DNA from: Piper betle
Lineage: Eukaryota; Streptophyta; Magnoliopsida; Piperales; Piperaceae
Direction of reading: 5' to 3'
DNA length: 64,000 nt
Assembly (NCBI GenBank): GCA_033002965.1
Contig: JAURVB010011062.1
Span: 1-64,000 of the forward strand
Shown here: one piece after another, positions 35,670 to 48,400 of the stretch
How the letters are laid out: the number at the start of each line of letters is the position of its first letter
Position numbering within the stretch: position 1 is the stretch's first letter
The notes under the pieces: model-generated
Told to the model about the DNA's origin: nothing
What the model saw: the letters and a program-made list of their open reading frames with translations, nothing else
The model's database searches: none
Made by a program: the position numbers and the translations under genes

Positions 35670-36584
35670 GGCGCTGCCCTGCGCCAAAGGCAGGGTAGCA
35701 CCCCTGCGCCAAAAAATCTGGGCCGTCTGATTATAAGGACGGCCCAGATTAATTAGGATGTTTTTTAAAAAAATTTAAATTTAATCTGGGCCGTCCGATT
35801 ACAAGGACGGCCCAGATCGGGCACCCCATCCTTCCTCCGGCGCCGCCGCCGCCGTTGTCGCCCACTCCTTCCTCCGGCGCCGATGACGACGGCGATGACG
35901 TCGGCAGGGTTGGGCGGGGCGGTGGGAGGTGGTGGAGGGAGGCGGCGGAGGGAGGCGACGGAGGCGGGGGCCGAGCGGAGCGGGGCAGCAAGGGCAGGGC
36001 TGTCTCTGGCGGAGGCAGGGCTGTGGCCGGCGGAGGGGAGGGCGGTGGGGGGGAATGCGGGGCGGTGGGTGTGGGCGGAGCGGGGTGGCGGCTGGGGCGG
36101 GAGGCGGGGCCGGGGCCGGGGCGAGGCGGGCCGGGCGGATGGGGGCTGGTGGGCGGAGGGTGAGGGCGAGAGGGGCGGCCTACCCACGCCGCCCACCTCC
36201 CACCGCCGCCCCGCCGCCCTCCCCTTCTCCTCCGCCCACCACGCCGCCCTCGGCCCGCCTCGCCCACCCCGCCCGGCCGGCCGCGGCCGGATCCCGGACG
36301 CCGCCCTCCCCCTTCTCCTCCGCCCACCCACGCCGCCCTCGCCCCGCCTCGCCCACCCCTGCCCGGCCGGCCGCGGCCGGATCCCGGACGCCGCCCTCCC
36401 TCTTCTCGCTCCGCCCACCCACGCCGCCCTCGCCCCGCCTCGCCCACCCCCGCCCGGCCGGCCGCGGCCAGATCCAGGCCGCCGGCGAAGGGAGGGGGTG
36501 GAAAATTTTTTTTTTATCAAATCTGGGCCGTTCGATCATAATCGAACGGCTCAGATTATCCTAGCGCAGGTAAGGGTTTCCTGC

Positions 36585-36587
<3 letters not shown>
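35665..36587. mobile_element. (TA)n-flanked inverted-repeat element 3, 923 bp
   Basis: The left arm starts GAGAGGGCGCTGCCC and includes AATCTGGGCCGTCTGATT and a hairpin with GGACGGCCCAGATT, present twice. The right arm, in complement, starts GAGGCAGG and includes AATCTGAGCCGTTCGATT and CGAACGGCCCAGATTTGAT. (TA)n tracts abut both ends (35634-35664, 36588-36622). The core is extremely GC-rich, with a G-rich left half and a C-rich right half that are partly complementary. The long open frames of 90-260 codons in several phases are compositional. No transposase is seen. Confidence 0.8.
36240..36475. repeat. Tandem repeat of about 100 bp inside element 3
   Basis: Units containing CCGGCCGCGGCCGGATCC, the ACGCCGCCCTC block and CGCCTCGCCCACC recur at about 36275, 36365 and 36455, with small changes in the last copy (GCGGCCAGATCCAGG). 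Confidence 0.8.

Positions 36588-36622
<35 letters not shown>
36588..36622. repeat. (TA)n, right flank of element 3
   Basis: TA run directly abutting the right arm. Confidence 0.9.
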
Positions 36623-36625
<3 letters not shown>

Positions 36626-39528
36626 AACTGAGAAGGAGAAATCCATGGCTGAACTTGGGCCGTGAGAGCTCTAGTAAAGCCGACCCTCTCGAATAAGTAA
36701 CGGGCCAAATTTGTATATTTGGTGGCATCATTAGTCAAAGAGAATTATTCGTGTGGGGAGCCAATTTACCAATGAATTTTGTCGTGGGAGACAAATTTAC
36801 TCAATATTTTGTGGGAGGTAGTGCTACAAAGCTTTGTGAGATTACGATGTAGTCGAAGGCATTTATTAATATTGTTTATTAAAATTTTAACCATTTACTG
36901 TTACTACATCATGTACCACTTTCCTAATCTTTTGTCACTACTGATTTTTTGACTATTTGACTAGTCGTACATGTTTGACTATTGATAAATTTTCATTTGA
37001 GATTCACATGAAATCCTTACCAAGTTCAATAAAGTGCAACGTGTGCCATATATTTATGTAATTAAATATACTAACAATTCTACTTATTTATATAGATCAA
37101 TATAGTTATATTTTTACTTTTAAAAATAAATAATTAGCTTTCAATGAAATGGTAGATCAATTTAACGATAAAGATAGAGGTTTCTTCCACTGCAATTTCA
37201 AAATAAAAACTACTCAATTAAGTTTTTTTAACTATTTTTAAATGATAAAAATATAATTAATCATTTTATTTTAATTTAATTCGAAACTATTAGTAAAACA
37301 GTTAACCAGCTAACCACTTGCAGTTCGGAGGACATTGTAAGTGTGAAGACGTTTCTTGCACTTGAGATATCAATTTTATGAATGAGGATGGTGGTTTGGG
37401 TTGGTCTCTCACCCTCCATTCGGATGGTCTCCTATCGGCTAACTCAAAAACAAGAGAGGAACTACAGAGTCACTGACAATGTTACCGTCGGTGACTTCTA
37501 TGTTGGCAAGGGGTGCTAGTAAGAATGGAGGATAGCGAGAACAATGTATCTGAGGCAATAGTGCGATTTTCAGAGGAAGTGGCTAGTCGGGAAAACACAG
37601 CGAAGTTCAAAATCGTCGGCGAGAGAAAGGCATCACTGATAGAGATCTCGACCAAGAGGGGCTGAAATTTACCTAATTGTAATATTGAATCAAATCAATC
37701 CAAATCCAAATTCTATTGATGAAACTGCAAAAAGATAGCTATATGGTCCAATCAAAACAAAATTGTCAATCAATTACATAAGGATATTTGTCATAGAAGC
37801 TGCGCCAATCACTTACACAAGGATATTTGCCATAGAGGCTCAATGATTGTAATCCAATTCATAATTTTAACCCCATTCTCAGCCTAAAAATTTTTGAGTC
37901 AACTCTACTGTATAATCTTCAAAGTCAAACTCACGTCATTGCTGCCAGATTTGATGATCGACTCCATGAGTCAAGGAATGCAATTTATTATAACATATTG
38001 CTTTTAACTAAATTAATATTTTAAAATAACGTAAACTATTTATCCATTGATTTCAAGTATCAAAAAGAACAATACATACTAATTTGATATATTTTTTATT
38101 TACTTAATAGAGCAAATAGTGTAAATGATTTCGAATCAGCTTTAAGTTGTCTTCGAATCAACTCTATTCTTTAACACGTCGAAGAAGTTAAAATTTTGAG
38201 TTTGAAACTATAATCCTAACAACCCTGTCCTTCGAGTTTTGCTGGGGTCTCACTATATATTTACAACTATAATGTACAGTAAAGCATATTTCCACTTGAA
38301 TCACCTCGATGCATGAAGTAACTACTACATACACCCGACCACTCCCGTAAGGAATTATACTCTTTTCCACTCGAAATATGTTCTTTCCCCACTTTCGCTA
38401 TCACTCCAACACAAAAGATGGGTACGCCCATCTTCGTGGTTGAGGTTAGGGTACCCCCTCCAACACGACGCAACCCACCTCAACAACAAGGTTACCCATC
38501 TCCAAATATTAGGGATTCACTCCTAATTTTGCTCACATAATGCCCATGCAAGAACCCACATATGATTGCTAGTCACACAAGGGACTCACTCCTTACCCAC
38601 CTTTTTTTGGACGAGTGTAATTTGACTGCTGTGTAATTGAAATGGGACATGAACATCTTGTTAGTGCAGAATAATAGCACAAGTTTTGGACCCATTAAGA
38701 AATGCCTTGCATACATGGTGGAAGCCCATGCATGGAATGATTGGTTGGCCATGCCCCAAGCCCAATCAAGCCCCTACTTGTGCGCCTCCTCCCTCACATT
38801 GTGCTTAGATCCTCTATTTCCCTCCATTTCATATTTTTCCCCTCCTCTTTCCTCATTAGATACTTAGAAGATGCAAAACCAATATAATTGAGAAGAAGTA
38901 AACTTCAGATTAAAGAACACAACTTGAAGTAGGAGATGCAAAATGAACAAGGAGATTATGTTTTACAAAGCTACATAACCCTATGCATTCAGTGTTTAGA
39001 CTCGGCAACAGCCGAGTGTGGAATTGGAGCTAAGCAACATCGAACGCTAGGAAATAGTTTTATTCTTTGAGCACTAAGATTATGATGATTTACATTGGAC
39101 AAGAGGAAATTAAATGAGTTATTACTCAATCCAAAGCGCTCAATAATTACTAATACTTAATTATGAAGGAAGTTTTGTAAGTAAATACGAAATGAAGAAA
39201 TAAATGAAACTTAATCATGTAATAAAAATTATCATAAAAGGTTACTTCTTTTAAAAATTTGCTAAATCAATATTTTAAAATAATATAAACTATTTATCTG
39301 TCAATTTCAAGTGTCGAAAAGTACAATAATACATACTAATTTTGCATTATCTTTTATTTAATTATTTTTAAAAATAGTATAATTTTGAATCAATTTAGAA
39401 TCAACTTTCGAATTGATTTTAAGTCTTGAAGTTTTAAATTATGACTTAATTAACCACATGACTGTGTTGAATTTTTAAATTATGACTTAATTAACCACAC
39501 GGCCGTGTTTAATACCCGAGCAATGCCA
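36623..39528. other. AT-rich intergenic DNA with short tandem duplications
   Basis: No gene recognised. A unit of about 40 bases (ACATAAGGATATTTGTCATA) is duplicated at 37764-37801 and 37804-37840. A second short tandem unit (AAATTATGACTTAATTAACC) occurs at about 39434 and 39477. 38215-38610 holds less AT-rich sequence with ATGGGTACGCCCATC and GGGACTCACTCC, which may be an old LTR fragment; I could not place it. Confidence 0.45.
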
Positions 39529-39673
39529 TGTGCACCACTGAAACTTTTTCATTTTTCTCTGCTTTGAATTTAATTGGCTGATTAAATTAGCAACTTGGAT
39601 CATATTTACATGACAATTTACTTAGGTCAATCAAACTTAAAGCGGGAAAAATGGAAAATTTTAGTGGTGCACA
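39529..39673. mobile_element. MITE-like foldback, 145 bp
   Basis: Terminal inverted repeats of about 46 bp. Left: TGTGCACCACTGAAAC, then TTTTTCTCTGCTTTGAAT, then TTAATTG. The complement of the right: TGTGCACCACTAAAA, TTTTTCCCGCTTTAAGT, TTGATTG. No open frame. Length and structure fit a MITE; the family and target duplication are unresolved. Confidence 0.75.
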
Positions 39674-42594
39674 CAATTTCCTTTAAGACACCACTGTACT
39701 AACCAGATAAAGATATTGGCACCTTCACTATACAACTACTGACACATCCAATTGCTTAATTAGCTTAACAGATGACGATTTATAAAAATGCCAAACTCAA
39801 ATTATTCCAACCAGCAGCGACATATTGATCATGTTGCATTTCTCTTCCCCATCTTAATTAATTTGCAACGAGCCAAATGCTCAAGGACCCATATGGACGG
39901 CTCATCAGCAGCTACATCACGTTGTCTGTGCAATCAATCCCATCTTCTTCGAACTTCCCGCCTTCTAACCCACCTATCTGTATATATACCCCCTTCCACG
40001 TGAACTCACCGAGCCACCCTTCCCTTTGTTGCCATTCCTTCCTTCCTTCTATCCATCTCCATAATCACTGGGGGTCTCCTATTGATTCTGGGTCATTACA
40101 TTATCAACATCTGAAGGTATATTAAGCATGAAGATTTTAAAAAAAACATTACATAAACTCTTGTGTGTACTGGAGTAATTGAGCTGTTTAGTCTTTCTTG
40201 TATAGAACATTTTCTTGGTTAAATGCGCTACTGGCAGGTTGAAACGACGAAGACACGACGTATCAAAATGCATCCATCCATCCCTACCTATTGATTCTGG
40301 TATCCTGTTGTCAACGGCGAAAGACGAAACGAAGCTCCAAAACCAGGCATTTTCTCCCATTGAATGTGGAGGCCATCACAATTCTACTTAGCTTAATTAA
40401 TAGAGGGGGAAACAACACGACAACGCCATCGTTGTCTGCGGGTGGGCGGTCTGCGGGTGGGCCTCGGTGACAAGGCTTGCCACCAACATGCAGCCGTATA
40501 CATTATATATCATGAGGCAACTTGTTCAATCTTTTTTGCCGATAATTAGGGAATGGAGGTTTCTTTGCCTTTGTCAAGATTGGTATATAGGTATTGCTTA
40601 ACATACTGTGTGCCAATGTAAAAAAGCTTATATAGCTCAAACGTCGTGCCACTGTGTAATCTCTATCCTTTTGGCAAGTCGTTGTTAAGTGCAACTTCAT
40701 CTTTGCTAATCATGTTTAAATATATTTCCACCAGCTCTCCTTCCTTTCACTTTGGAATCTTTGTTGTTTCTCCCTTATTAAAGTGGCCGCAATTAACTTG
40801 AACCTTTTTTCTTGTTGTATGAGAGGCTGAGGGTGTGATAATATAGTAGTGGAGGGTGCATCACATTCCTTTGATTATATATATATTCTCGTTATAATGC
40901 GACACTAACTACTCCTTTCATTGATCTCCCACAGTATCTATCATGGGTTCTGCGAGATATATTGGGCAGATGAGGACTAATGATAAAAATCTTACTGGGA
41001 AACTGCGTAGGCATATATTTGTTTATATACATACGTATAGAATATGAATACTTGTTTAATGTTCTTTTGGGGAAAAAGAGAAATTTTTGTGCCGTATGTT
41101 GAATATCTCCAAGGATATGCTTATTATGTCTTGTCACTCACAAAAGTTCTATGTTTGGATTTAATTTTGTAGTACAATATAAATAGTCCAGAAATCTCTG
41201 TGGATTGCAAGTATGATTGGTAACTACTCATCTAAAATAGTGTAATCTCTCTCTCTCTTTTTTAATGGCCGCCTTGGTACAATATTTTATGTAAAGTTTG
41301 TTGAGACAGCAATATATCTTTGTGGGATATAATAAAAAAGTCGACTACTAATAATATATATTTGAGGAAAGAATAGGTAATCCAAAGAAGGCTTCACAAC
41401 CCCATGTTAATAGTTTTTATTTTTTCTTCTGTTTTTTTCTTGTGGGGTGCTAAGATATAGATTTTATTTACACAATAAGAATCTATAGTACCAGATCACA
41501 AACAGAAAACGAACATGACTTGGTTTTGAAACGAATAACAACAAGTGGGTGGATGCGGTAAGTCATAGGTATTGCAGTCTTCCATACATTTATCTTGTTT
41601 AGGTTTTCCTGTGAACATATATACTCGATCTATAGCTGTAGAGCTGAAAGATAATTGTAACGAAATAACTCACAGTATAGATAATTGACTACTTGTTGCG
41701 AAAATATCCAACTTATAAATGAAAAAATACCTTGTAGTGGACGTCGTACAAAGAGTGTTCATCGAGCAATTTTATATTCGTACGACCGCTTGTCTTTGAG
41801 TTTGATTTGAGCTACCAACTTCGTTTCTACTTATTATGATCCCATTCGTATAATTTACATAATTTTTTTTACAAGTGAAAAGAATTTAACATATCATAAC
41901 GTTGCACATAAAATTCAAATTTCAATATAAAACATTGAGCATAGAGTCAAAATTTTTTTGCCTAAAGTTATTTTTCAAAGTGAACTTAATTTAACTTAAC
42001 TAGCTAGCCTTAGATTTTCTGATCTACACTAAAATTTAAATTTAGCATCACCTGCATCGAGCATAGTCAATCTTATAACGACCTAACCCAAGTATAAACT
42101 GACAAGTTAATAATTTCTTCGAAATTAATCAATTGTAATTGAAGATTATAAATGTATCCTTAGTAACATAGATCACATTGTATGGGGAACTAAGTGTTTA
42201 TGAGATCTTATATTCCACCAACCTCGAAAAAGACTTGTGAACCACATTTGTGTACTTTGTACTCACCATCATCTAATACGCTCTCAAGCTAGTCCTCATA
42301 TTATTTGTAACGAATTATTATTTCTTCAAAATTGAAGGTCATAACCACATCTTTACTAATATAGTAAATCTTAAATGCTAGATATTGAATGTCAGACTAA
42401 CTGTCTATGAGATCTTTGAGCTCAATTTTACTTTAGTGTTTGACTAATTAAAATTTTAATAATTTAAGTAGAATTATGCTTCATGTACATTTAGATATTA
42501 ATAAGGAAAAGGAGAGTATACATTTAGAATTATGCTTCAGTTTTGTCCTAATTGAACTCCACATCCATAATACAAAATTAATTATCAACTTGTG
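39674..42594. other. AT-rich intergenic DNA
   Basis: No protein-coding gene supported. The phrase CCTATTGATTCTGG occurs twice in direct orientation (about 40078 and 40287). 42090-42420 holds two loosely similar AT-rich blocks. Nothing else could be assigned. Confidence 0.45.
39981..40002 (+). promoter_or_regulatory. Weak candidate promoter: TATATATA plus G-box
   Basis: TATATATACCCC at 39981-39992 and a G-box CACGTG at 39997-40002, followed by a CT-rich leader-like stretch (CCTTCCTTCCTTC). No convincing open frame follows, so this is either an unannotated non-coding transcript or chance. Confidence 0.2.
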
Positions 42595-43929
42595 AATACA
42601 AATTAGCAAAAAAATCGGCCCTCAGCGACCAGACCATAAATGTGGTCGTTGATAAATTTTGCACATTGATTTGCGATCACATAATCCGGTCGCAATAGTT
42701 GTGTTCGCTGATAAAATAACGTATGGAGAGAAATCAAGTCACAAAAATGTAATTGGATTTGGCTGTTTCAATTCAGTTTCTAAATTTGTGACTGTATTTG
42801 TGGTTGTAAACCCAGCCATAAATTATTTGTTACCAAGTTTTTGATTGCAAATTTGGTTTCAACTTTGGTTTCATAATAGTTTCTTTCTAGTTGCTAAACT
42901 TTTGCGACCAAAACAGGTCACAGATACGGTCGCAAAGCAGACGCAAACCAGTCAAGTCGCGATTGCAAAATAACCCAATTTTTTTAAAATAATTGATATT
43001 TTTTGTTTTAAATTACTTGTTTAATAACAAAAGATTGTAAATAAATAGATATGATGACAAAATTTATATAAAAACATAGAATAAGAGTTAGATCTAAAAT
43101 ACAATAAAATATTAAATGTCATACATGAAATATAAATCAAATATTTATTAAAAAAAGACTCTAGCTATATTTATATTAGCTGAGGAGCGGGAGAATCACG
43201 ATGGGGCATATTTGGGTTCATAATCAAAAGACTCAAGATGTTATTTTATGCATATGGTCATCATATGACGAAGCATCAGAGCGTCCAAAGCAACAGTAAT
43301 GGATTGGATAAGTTGGTCATCTCTACTCCAAGCCTTTTCCCTTAGTTGATGGTCTCTCTCGTCAAGAAGCTAGGTAAGCTGGGGGTCTCGGGCCTCAGCC
43401 TCTGCCCCCCTCATCCTCGTGATCTTTGCCTGTCTATATTGCTCGCAGGTCACTAAATCTTTGACCCAATATAGAAAAGACTCATTCACGCTAAAGAGGT
43501 TGGCTCATCATACGAGCATTGGACCCAACATCATTGGCAGTGTAAGAAGTAGATCCACGTGACACGAGAGGAAGGAGAGGCACTGCCATCAATGCAGATC
43601 CCAATAATTAATTCCAACCCTTGTTTGGCTTGCTGACCGCATATTTGTATGCCACAGGTTTGACTGCCAACGACTGGCTAAAAGGATCAGTACCATATAT
43701 CGACCTTATACGCTTTCGGTACCTAACTTGCAAAATATTATTGATTATCACAAATCAGTTAATAGATTTTACAGAAGAAAATATGCACAAATGAGTAGAA
43801 CATCATATGACATTACTTAAAAAGAAGTTTGATATATTTGAAATTTGTTAATAAAATCATGATAGAGTATATAATTTTAAAGAAAATCCACCAGAGTCTT
43901 ACCTATAAATGAAACATTAGAAAAATTTT

Positions 43930-44310
43930 CACACCTCTACAAATTTTGCATTTCATATTCCACATAAAATTTGTACATTCAACAAACAATTTCACATTCG
44001 TTAAGCAAGAAATGTTTGGTCTTCAAATAAGTCCCCCTGCAAAGCAAAAATAACACAAAAGCTCCACCAACCCATGTTTACTCATACTATTGATAATAAT
44101 TAAACATTTTGCAAATAGTAGAAAATAGAATTACACATGCAAAATTTACATATTCATAAAATAATTTCACAATCATCAAGCAAGAAATGTCTTCACATTG
44201 GTCCTTTCCTTCAAACCAAAAATAACACAGAAGCACCTATACCTCATGTTTATTCTTTTACTCGAATTGTTGGCAACAATTAAACATTTGGCAAATAGTA
44301 GAAGATAAAA
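43930..44310. repeat. Two 180-bp direct repeats inside the CACTA element
   Basis: The blocks AAGCAAGAAATG, then AAAAATAACACA, then TTAAACATTT, then GCAAATAGTAGAA recur with a 175-180-base period (for example 44101 and 44281). Confidence 0.75.
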
Positions 44311-44639
44311 AGGCAATGACATCATACAAATCAAACTAACTTGTAAATTTTATTATAAAGTCATATTTCAAAATGGAAATTTGAACTCACTTATTTGTTT
44401 ATCTAAAAACTACATAACAAGTAGAAAGAAAATAAAATATGAAAACTTATTGCCATAGCCTTTGACTTCTTATCGGCATATGCACCTTCCCTTTGTCTTT
44501 TCGGTGCGTGTAGTCAAACAAAATTGACCATGGGACAGGGCTTCCATGGTATTTCTTCTGCATTGCAAAATAACTTTTATAAATTATAACCTAATAAAAT
44601 AATGAACAGAGTAATTAAATAAAAGTATTCATTCCAAAC

Positions 44640-45185
44640 ATTTTTTATGGATCTCTAAACTAACATATCCACCAACATGACTGGTTATTTCATTATCCTT
44701 CTTCATCATCCGATTCTTATTTTTCTCTGACAGCTCTCGAAATCCATTAGTAGCCCAGTGATTCTGCATGAGATACTCCCAGATGTTCGGATGAGACACA
44801 TCCAAGCAGACCGACCTTCTTGCACATAGTCTACAAGGTCCCCTCTATCCAACTGTGCAAGTGATGCACCCTTCACTCGCTTCATCATCCCTTTATATAA
44901 TTTGAGGACTGCCTTGAAGAAGGCAGCTCCCTGTAGCTCATTCTCTGACCTTCATGTGTACTTCGTCCAAAACAAAATTAAATTATTTTACAAATTAGGT
45001 AAAACATTTTTAATATGTAAATAATATAAATTGAATGTTGGTGTAATTTACCATCCACTCACTACACCATATATCCCTGGGATCAGGAGGTACATCAGTC
45101 CACCTCGGATATAGTCCATGGAACTTGCCTTTAATTGTGATACTAATCAGTCTCGACATACTTTGATCAAGATTTCTATAAAATT
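44640..45185 (-). pseudogene. Transposase_24-like (Ptta/En/Spm) protein relic
   Basis: The second conserved protein of plant CACTA elements. Minus-strand reading: MSRLISITIKGKFHGLYPRW, TDVPPDPRDIWCSEWM (45170-45050), then HPNIWEYLMQNHWATNGF, RELSEKNKNRMMKKDNEI and THVGGY-like SHVGGYVSLEIHKK (about 44800-44645). These match the core of the Transposase_24 family as I know it. The parts lie in separate frames, with spacer between that may be intron or frameshifted sequence. It lies downstream of the TPase, as usual. Confidence 0.75.
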
Positions 45186-45489
45186 TACAAAATAATTAGA
45201 ACAAACTCATCCTAGATCTGCATTAAAATTTAATTCACAATATTATAATAAGAATATAAAAATATTGCCTCCTTATAACCAGATGAAACTAAGCTTTGGA
45301 AGATATAGCAGTACTCTGTGCCTGCGGTCTGCTTGGTCCTCTAGGCTGCCGAGAACTACCTACCTTGTCGGTGGCATGTGCACGAGGATCCTCCCCATCA
45401 TCACCCAATGGTGGTGTATGGGCATCCTCATTCGGTGGTGATGCAATCGACTCATTTATGTGACCCGCCCCCACGCTGAACTGGTCAAT

Positions 45490-48400
45490 GACCACGAGCC
45501 ACATCTACCCTCACAAAAGATGTCGCATTGTTATTCATCTTCAGATACTGATTTTGAATCCGAAATGAAGTTTCCTCATATTTGCTGGATCGTAAAATAT
45601 ACAATTCTTCTATGTCTACTTCATCATTTATATCCAAATTAGTCAGTGAATAGGATGTTATTTTAGGGCCATTATTAGGTCAAAAGCCACTTGTTTGTGT
45701 ATGATCATCTTGATACACGTTATCATGAAAGGCGACATGTAAGATCCTTTGCTAGAAAAATGACAATCATGACTTTTAAGTCCATCAAAATTGTAATCAT
45801 TATCAACACAATTTGAAATATTAGAAGGCTATCCGTTAGGTTGTTGCTTTATCAATGAATTATGCAATTGCACACATTGAACAAGTAATACTATGATAAG
45901 TAAGAAATCGTTCCCACAAGGATTTGATATTCTATTGTTATTACTGAAAGCTAAGTTGTGAAACCTACTAAACTATATGGTGTAATAGAAATCTATTCTA
46001 AAACTAACTGATCAAGTGAGAGCATGAAACAAGTGTACTATTCTACTGCAGAAGAGAATGATGCAAAGGTACGAAGATAGAAAACACAATACAAATTGTT
46101 ACAAGTTCTCTTAATAAAAATAGATATAAACAGGATAACTTCACTTAGTTAATAAGTAATATAACTTGTCATGCTAATCAAATTACTGATACTTGTAGTT
46201 GATATACAGGGAAACGAATTTAATTATAATGGGCTCTCACATCTAATCACAACCTATCATCATAGCATCATTTCACATCCCAGTGCAAACAAGACTAGAT
46301 TGGTGCACTATGATTAACTCCCTTATATGAATATCTATAACTCTAATGCATCCTTATAATTAAAATCATAAACTGCTTCATCTATGGATTTCATCAGCCT
46401 GACTATCCCTTAATCTTAACCAAATTTATTAATCATGCAAAAGTTAGTTATTCTTTTGAATAAGTACGGGTATGAAGTAATCAACTAACAAGCAATTCAA
46501 TAAGATAACAAATAAAATATATTATATATCAACTAAGATCTATCATACAACCTAGATCACTACCTCATATAAGAATAATAATACATAATGAAGTTCATCA
46601 AAGAAAATAACATTGCAAGAGAAGAAAAAAGTGATGTAAATTTGTTATGATGAGGCCTTGGTCTGAACTTCTCTTCAGCAGTGATGCTCCTTTGCAACTT
46701 GGCTTCTTCGACTTCTTCTCAGCAACATTCAACTTCTTCTTCAGATTAGTAATGTGAAGCTTGAGAGGTAAAATGTGAAGAGATGAAGAGTGAATTTTCT
46801 TCCTCCAATGACTTCTCTAATCTGGTCTATGTATGATGTCTAAATGTATTTGTCCTCTGACTGTCGTCTCTTTTTCTTACGAGTGAGTTAAAGTATTTAT
46901 AGCCGATTGGGGGTGAAACTTTCTTGAATGTGCAACAACTTCCTGATGGCTTCCTTCCTCTAATGTAGGGCAAATGTTGATAGTGTGATTGCATTCTTGT
47001 CCCCTTGTCTCCAAGTTGTTTGGTAGAGTTGGTGGACTTGCCCTATGTAGTCCAAATGAGTCAAATAGGTCAAACCGGGTAGAGGAAGCTTCTTCGCAAC
47101 TTTTATCCAACAAGTGCATACGGGTAACTTTTTAATCATTAACAATGATTGAGTTTGTTCCTTACTTGTTCTTCAAAGCATCCATTCAATGGCTGGATTA
47201 GATAGATCTGCTTGGTAGGTGAGGAACAATTGCAAATGCTTTTTGTTTATTAAAAACATCTTGCAGGTCTGTCCTTGTAGGTGTGTAGATGTTGTAGTCT
47301 TGACCATACTAGGAAGTATCCCAAGTGGTACATCCTAGGATGCTGAACAGGTAGTTTGATTCTTTTGCGAATGTACACAAGCTTTGTCTAGTTCCTTCAA
47401 AACATCAATCTTTATTCATAATTGATTATAGATTTACTTATATTTGATATAACTTACGATAATTTGAAAATTTTAAAATTTAGCCAAAATTGTTAGGTAA
47501 AACAGTGCTAGGGTATGAAAATGATAACCAAAACTTACCAAAATGTTATGTTAATTTACTATGTATCATTAGGTAAGTTCAATGTTTTAATCCATCGATA
47601 AACATAATTGTGTAAGTGACTTTAGGCATCATCAAGTAGTGCTCATTGTCTTTTAACTCTAATTTAGGTCGATTATAACATCAACATATAGGACAAGTTT
47701 TCAAACAAAATTTTTTTCACATGCATAACATCTATATTATGTCATACTAATAAAAAGCTTTAATATAACAATTCCTAGAAGATATATTTCCTCCTACAAT
47801 TGTGAGTAACTCCAAAACTAGGAAGTTTTTTATCACTTTTTAACCATGGCCTACATTTCATATCTGACAATTCATCTACTCTTAATTTAATCTCCACACC
47901 CGCTAATATTAGTAGTTGCCCACCTTTTGTAACTTCATTTTAAAAATTATTGTCTTCGTTGTCTAAATGGGTGACTTGAAGGATGGTGTTGTCGATGACA
48001 ATCAAACCAGTAAAGTTTACCAGAGTGTTGTAGACAAAAAACTTTTATTTTTTTCATACAAATAGGCAAGCAATCCTACCATAGGTGCTCCATCCAGATA
48101 AAATTTCATTAGCCGGAAAATCATTAATTATCCATAAAAAGTAGCCCTCATATAAAAATTTTGTCTTAGTAAAACATCCCATGTCTTAACACCATTGGCT
48201 CATAAAAATTTCAAGTCATTTATAAGAGGCCTAAGATATACATTAATATTTTGACCAAACCCATCTTTTCTAATAATGAGCAAATATAAGAACATAAATG
48301 GACATGTCATACACATATACAGTGGCAAATTATAAACAATGATAATGACCTACCAGAGAGAATATGACTTTGCTAAATACCCAAATGGATTAAAACTTTA

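Noticed and set aside
35749..36665. Open frames up to 260 codons on both strands
   Set aside because: Tandem repeats and inverted arms of element 3; no recognisable protein.
40650..40690. TTTTGGCAAGTCGTTGTTAAG looks a little like a miR169 star sequence
   Set aside because: No matching miR169 arm was found within a few hundred bases on either side.
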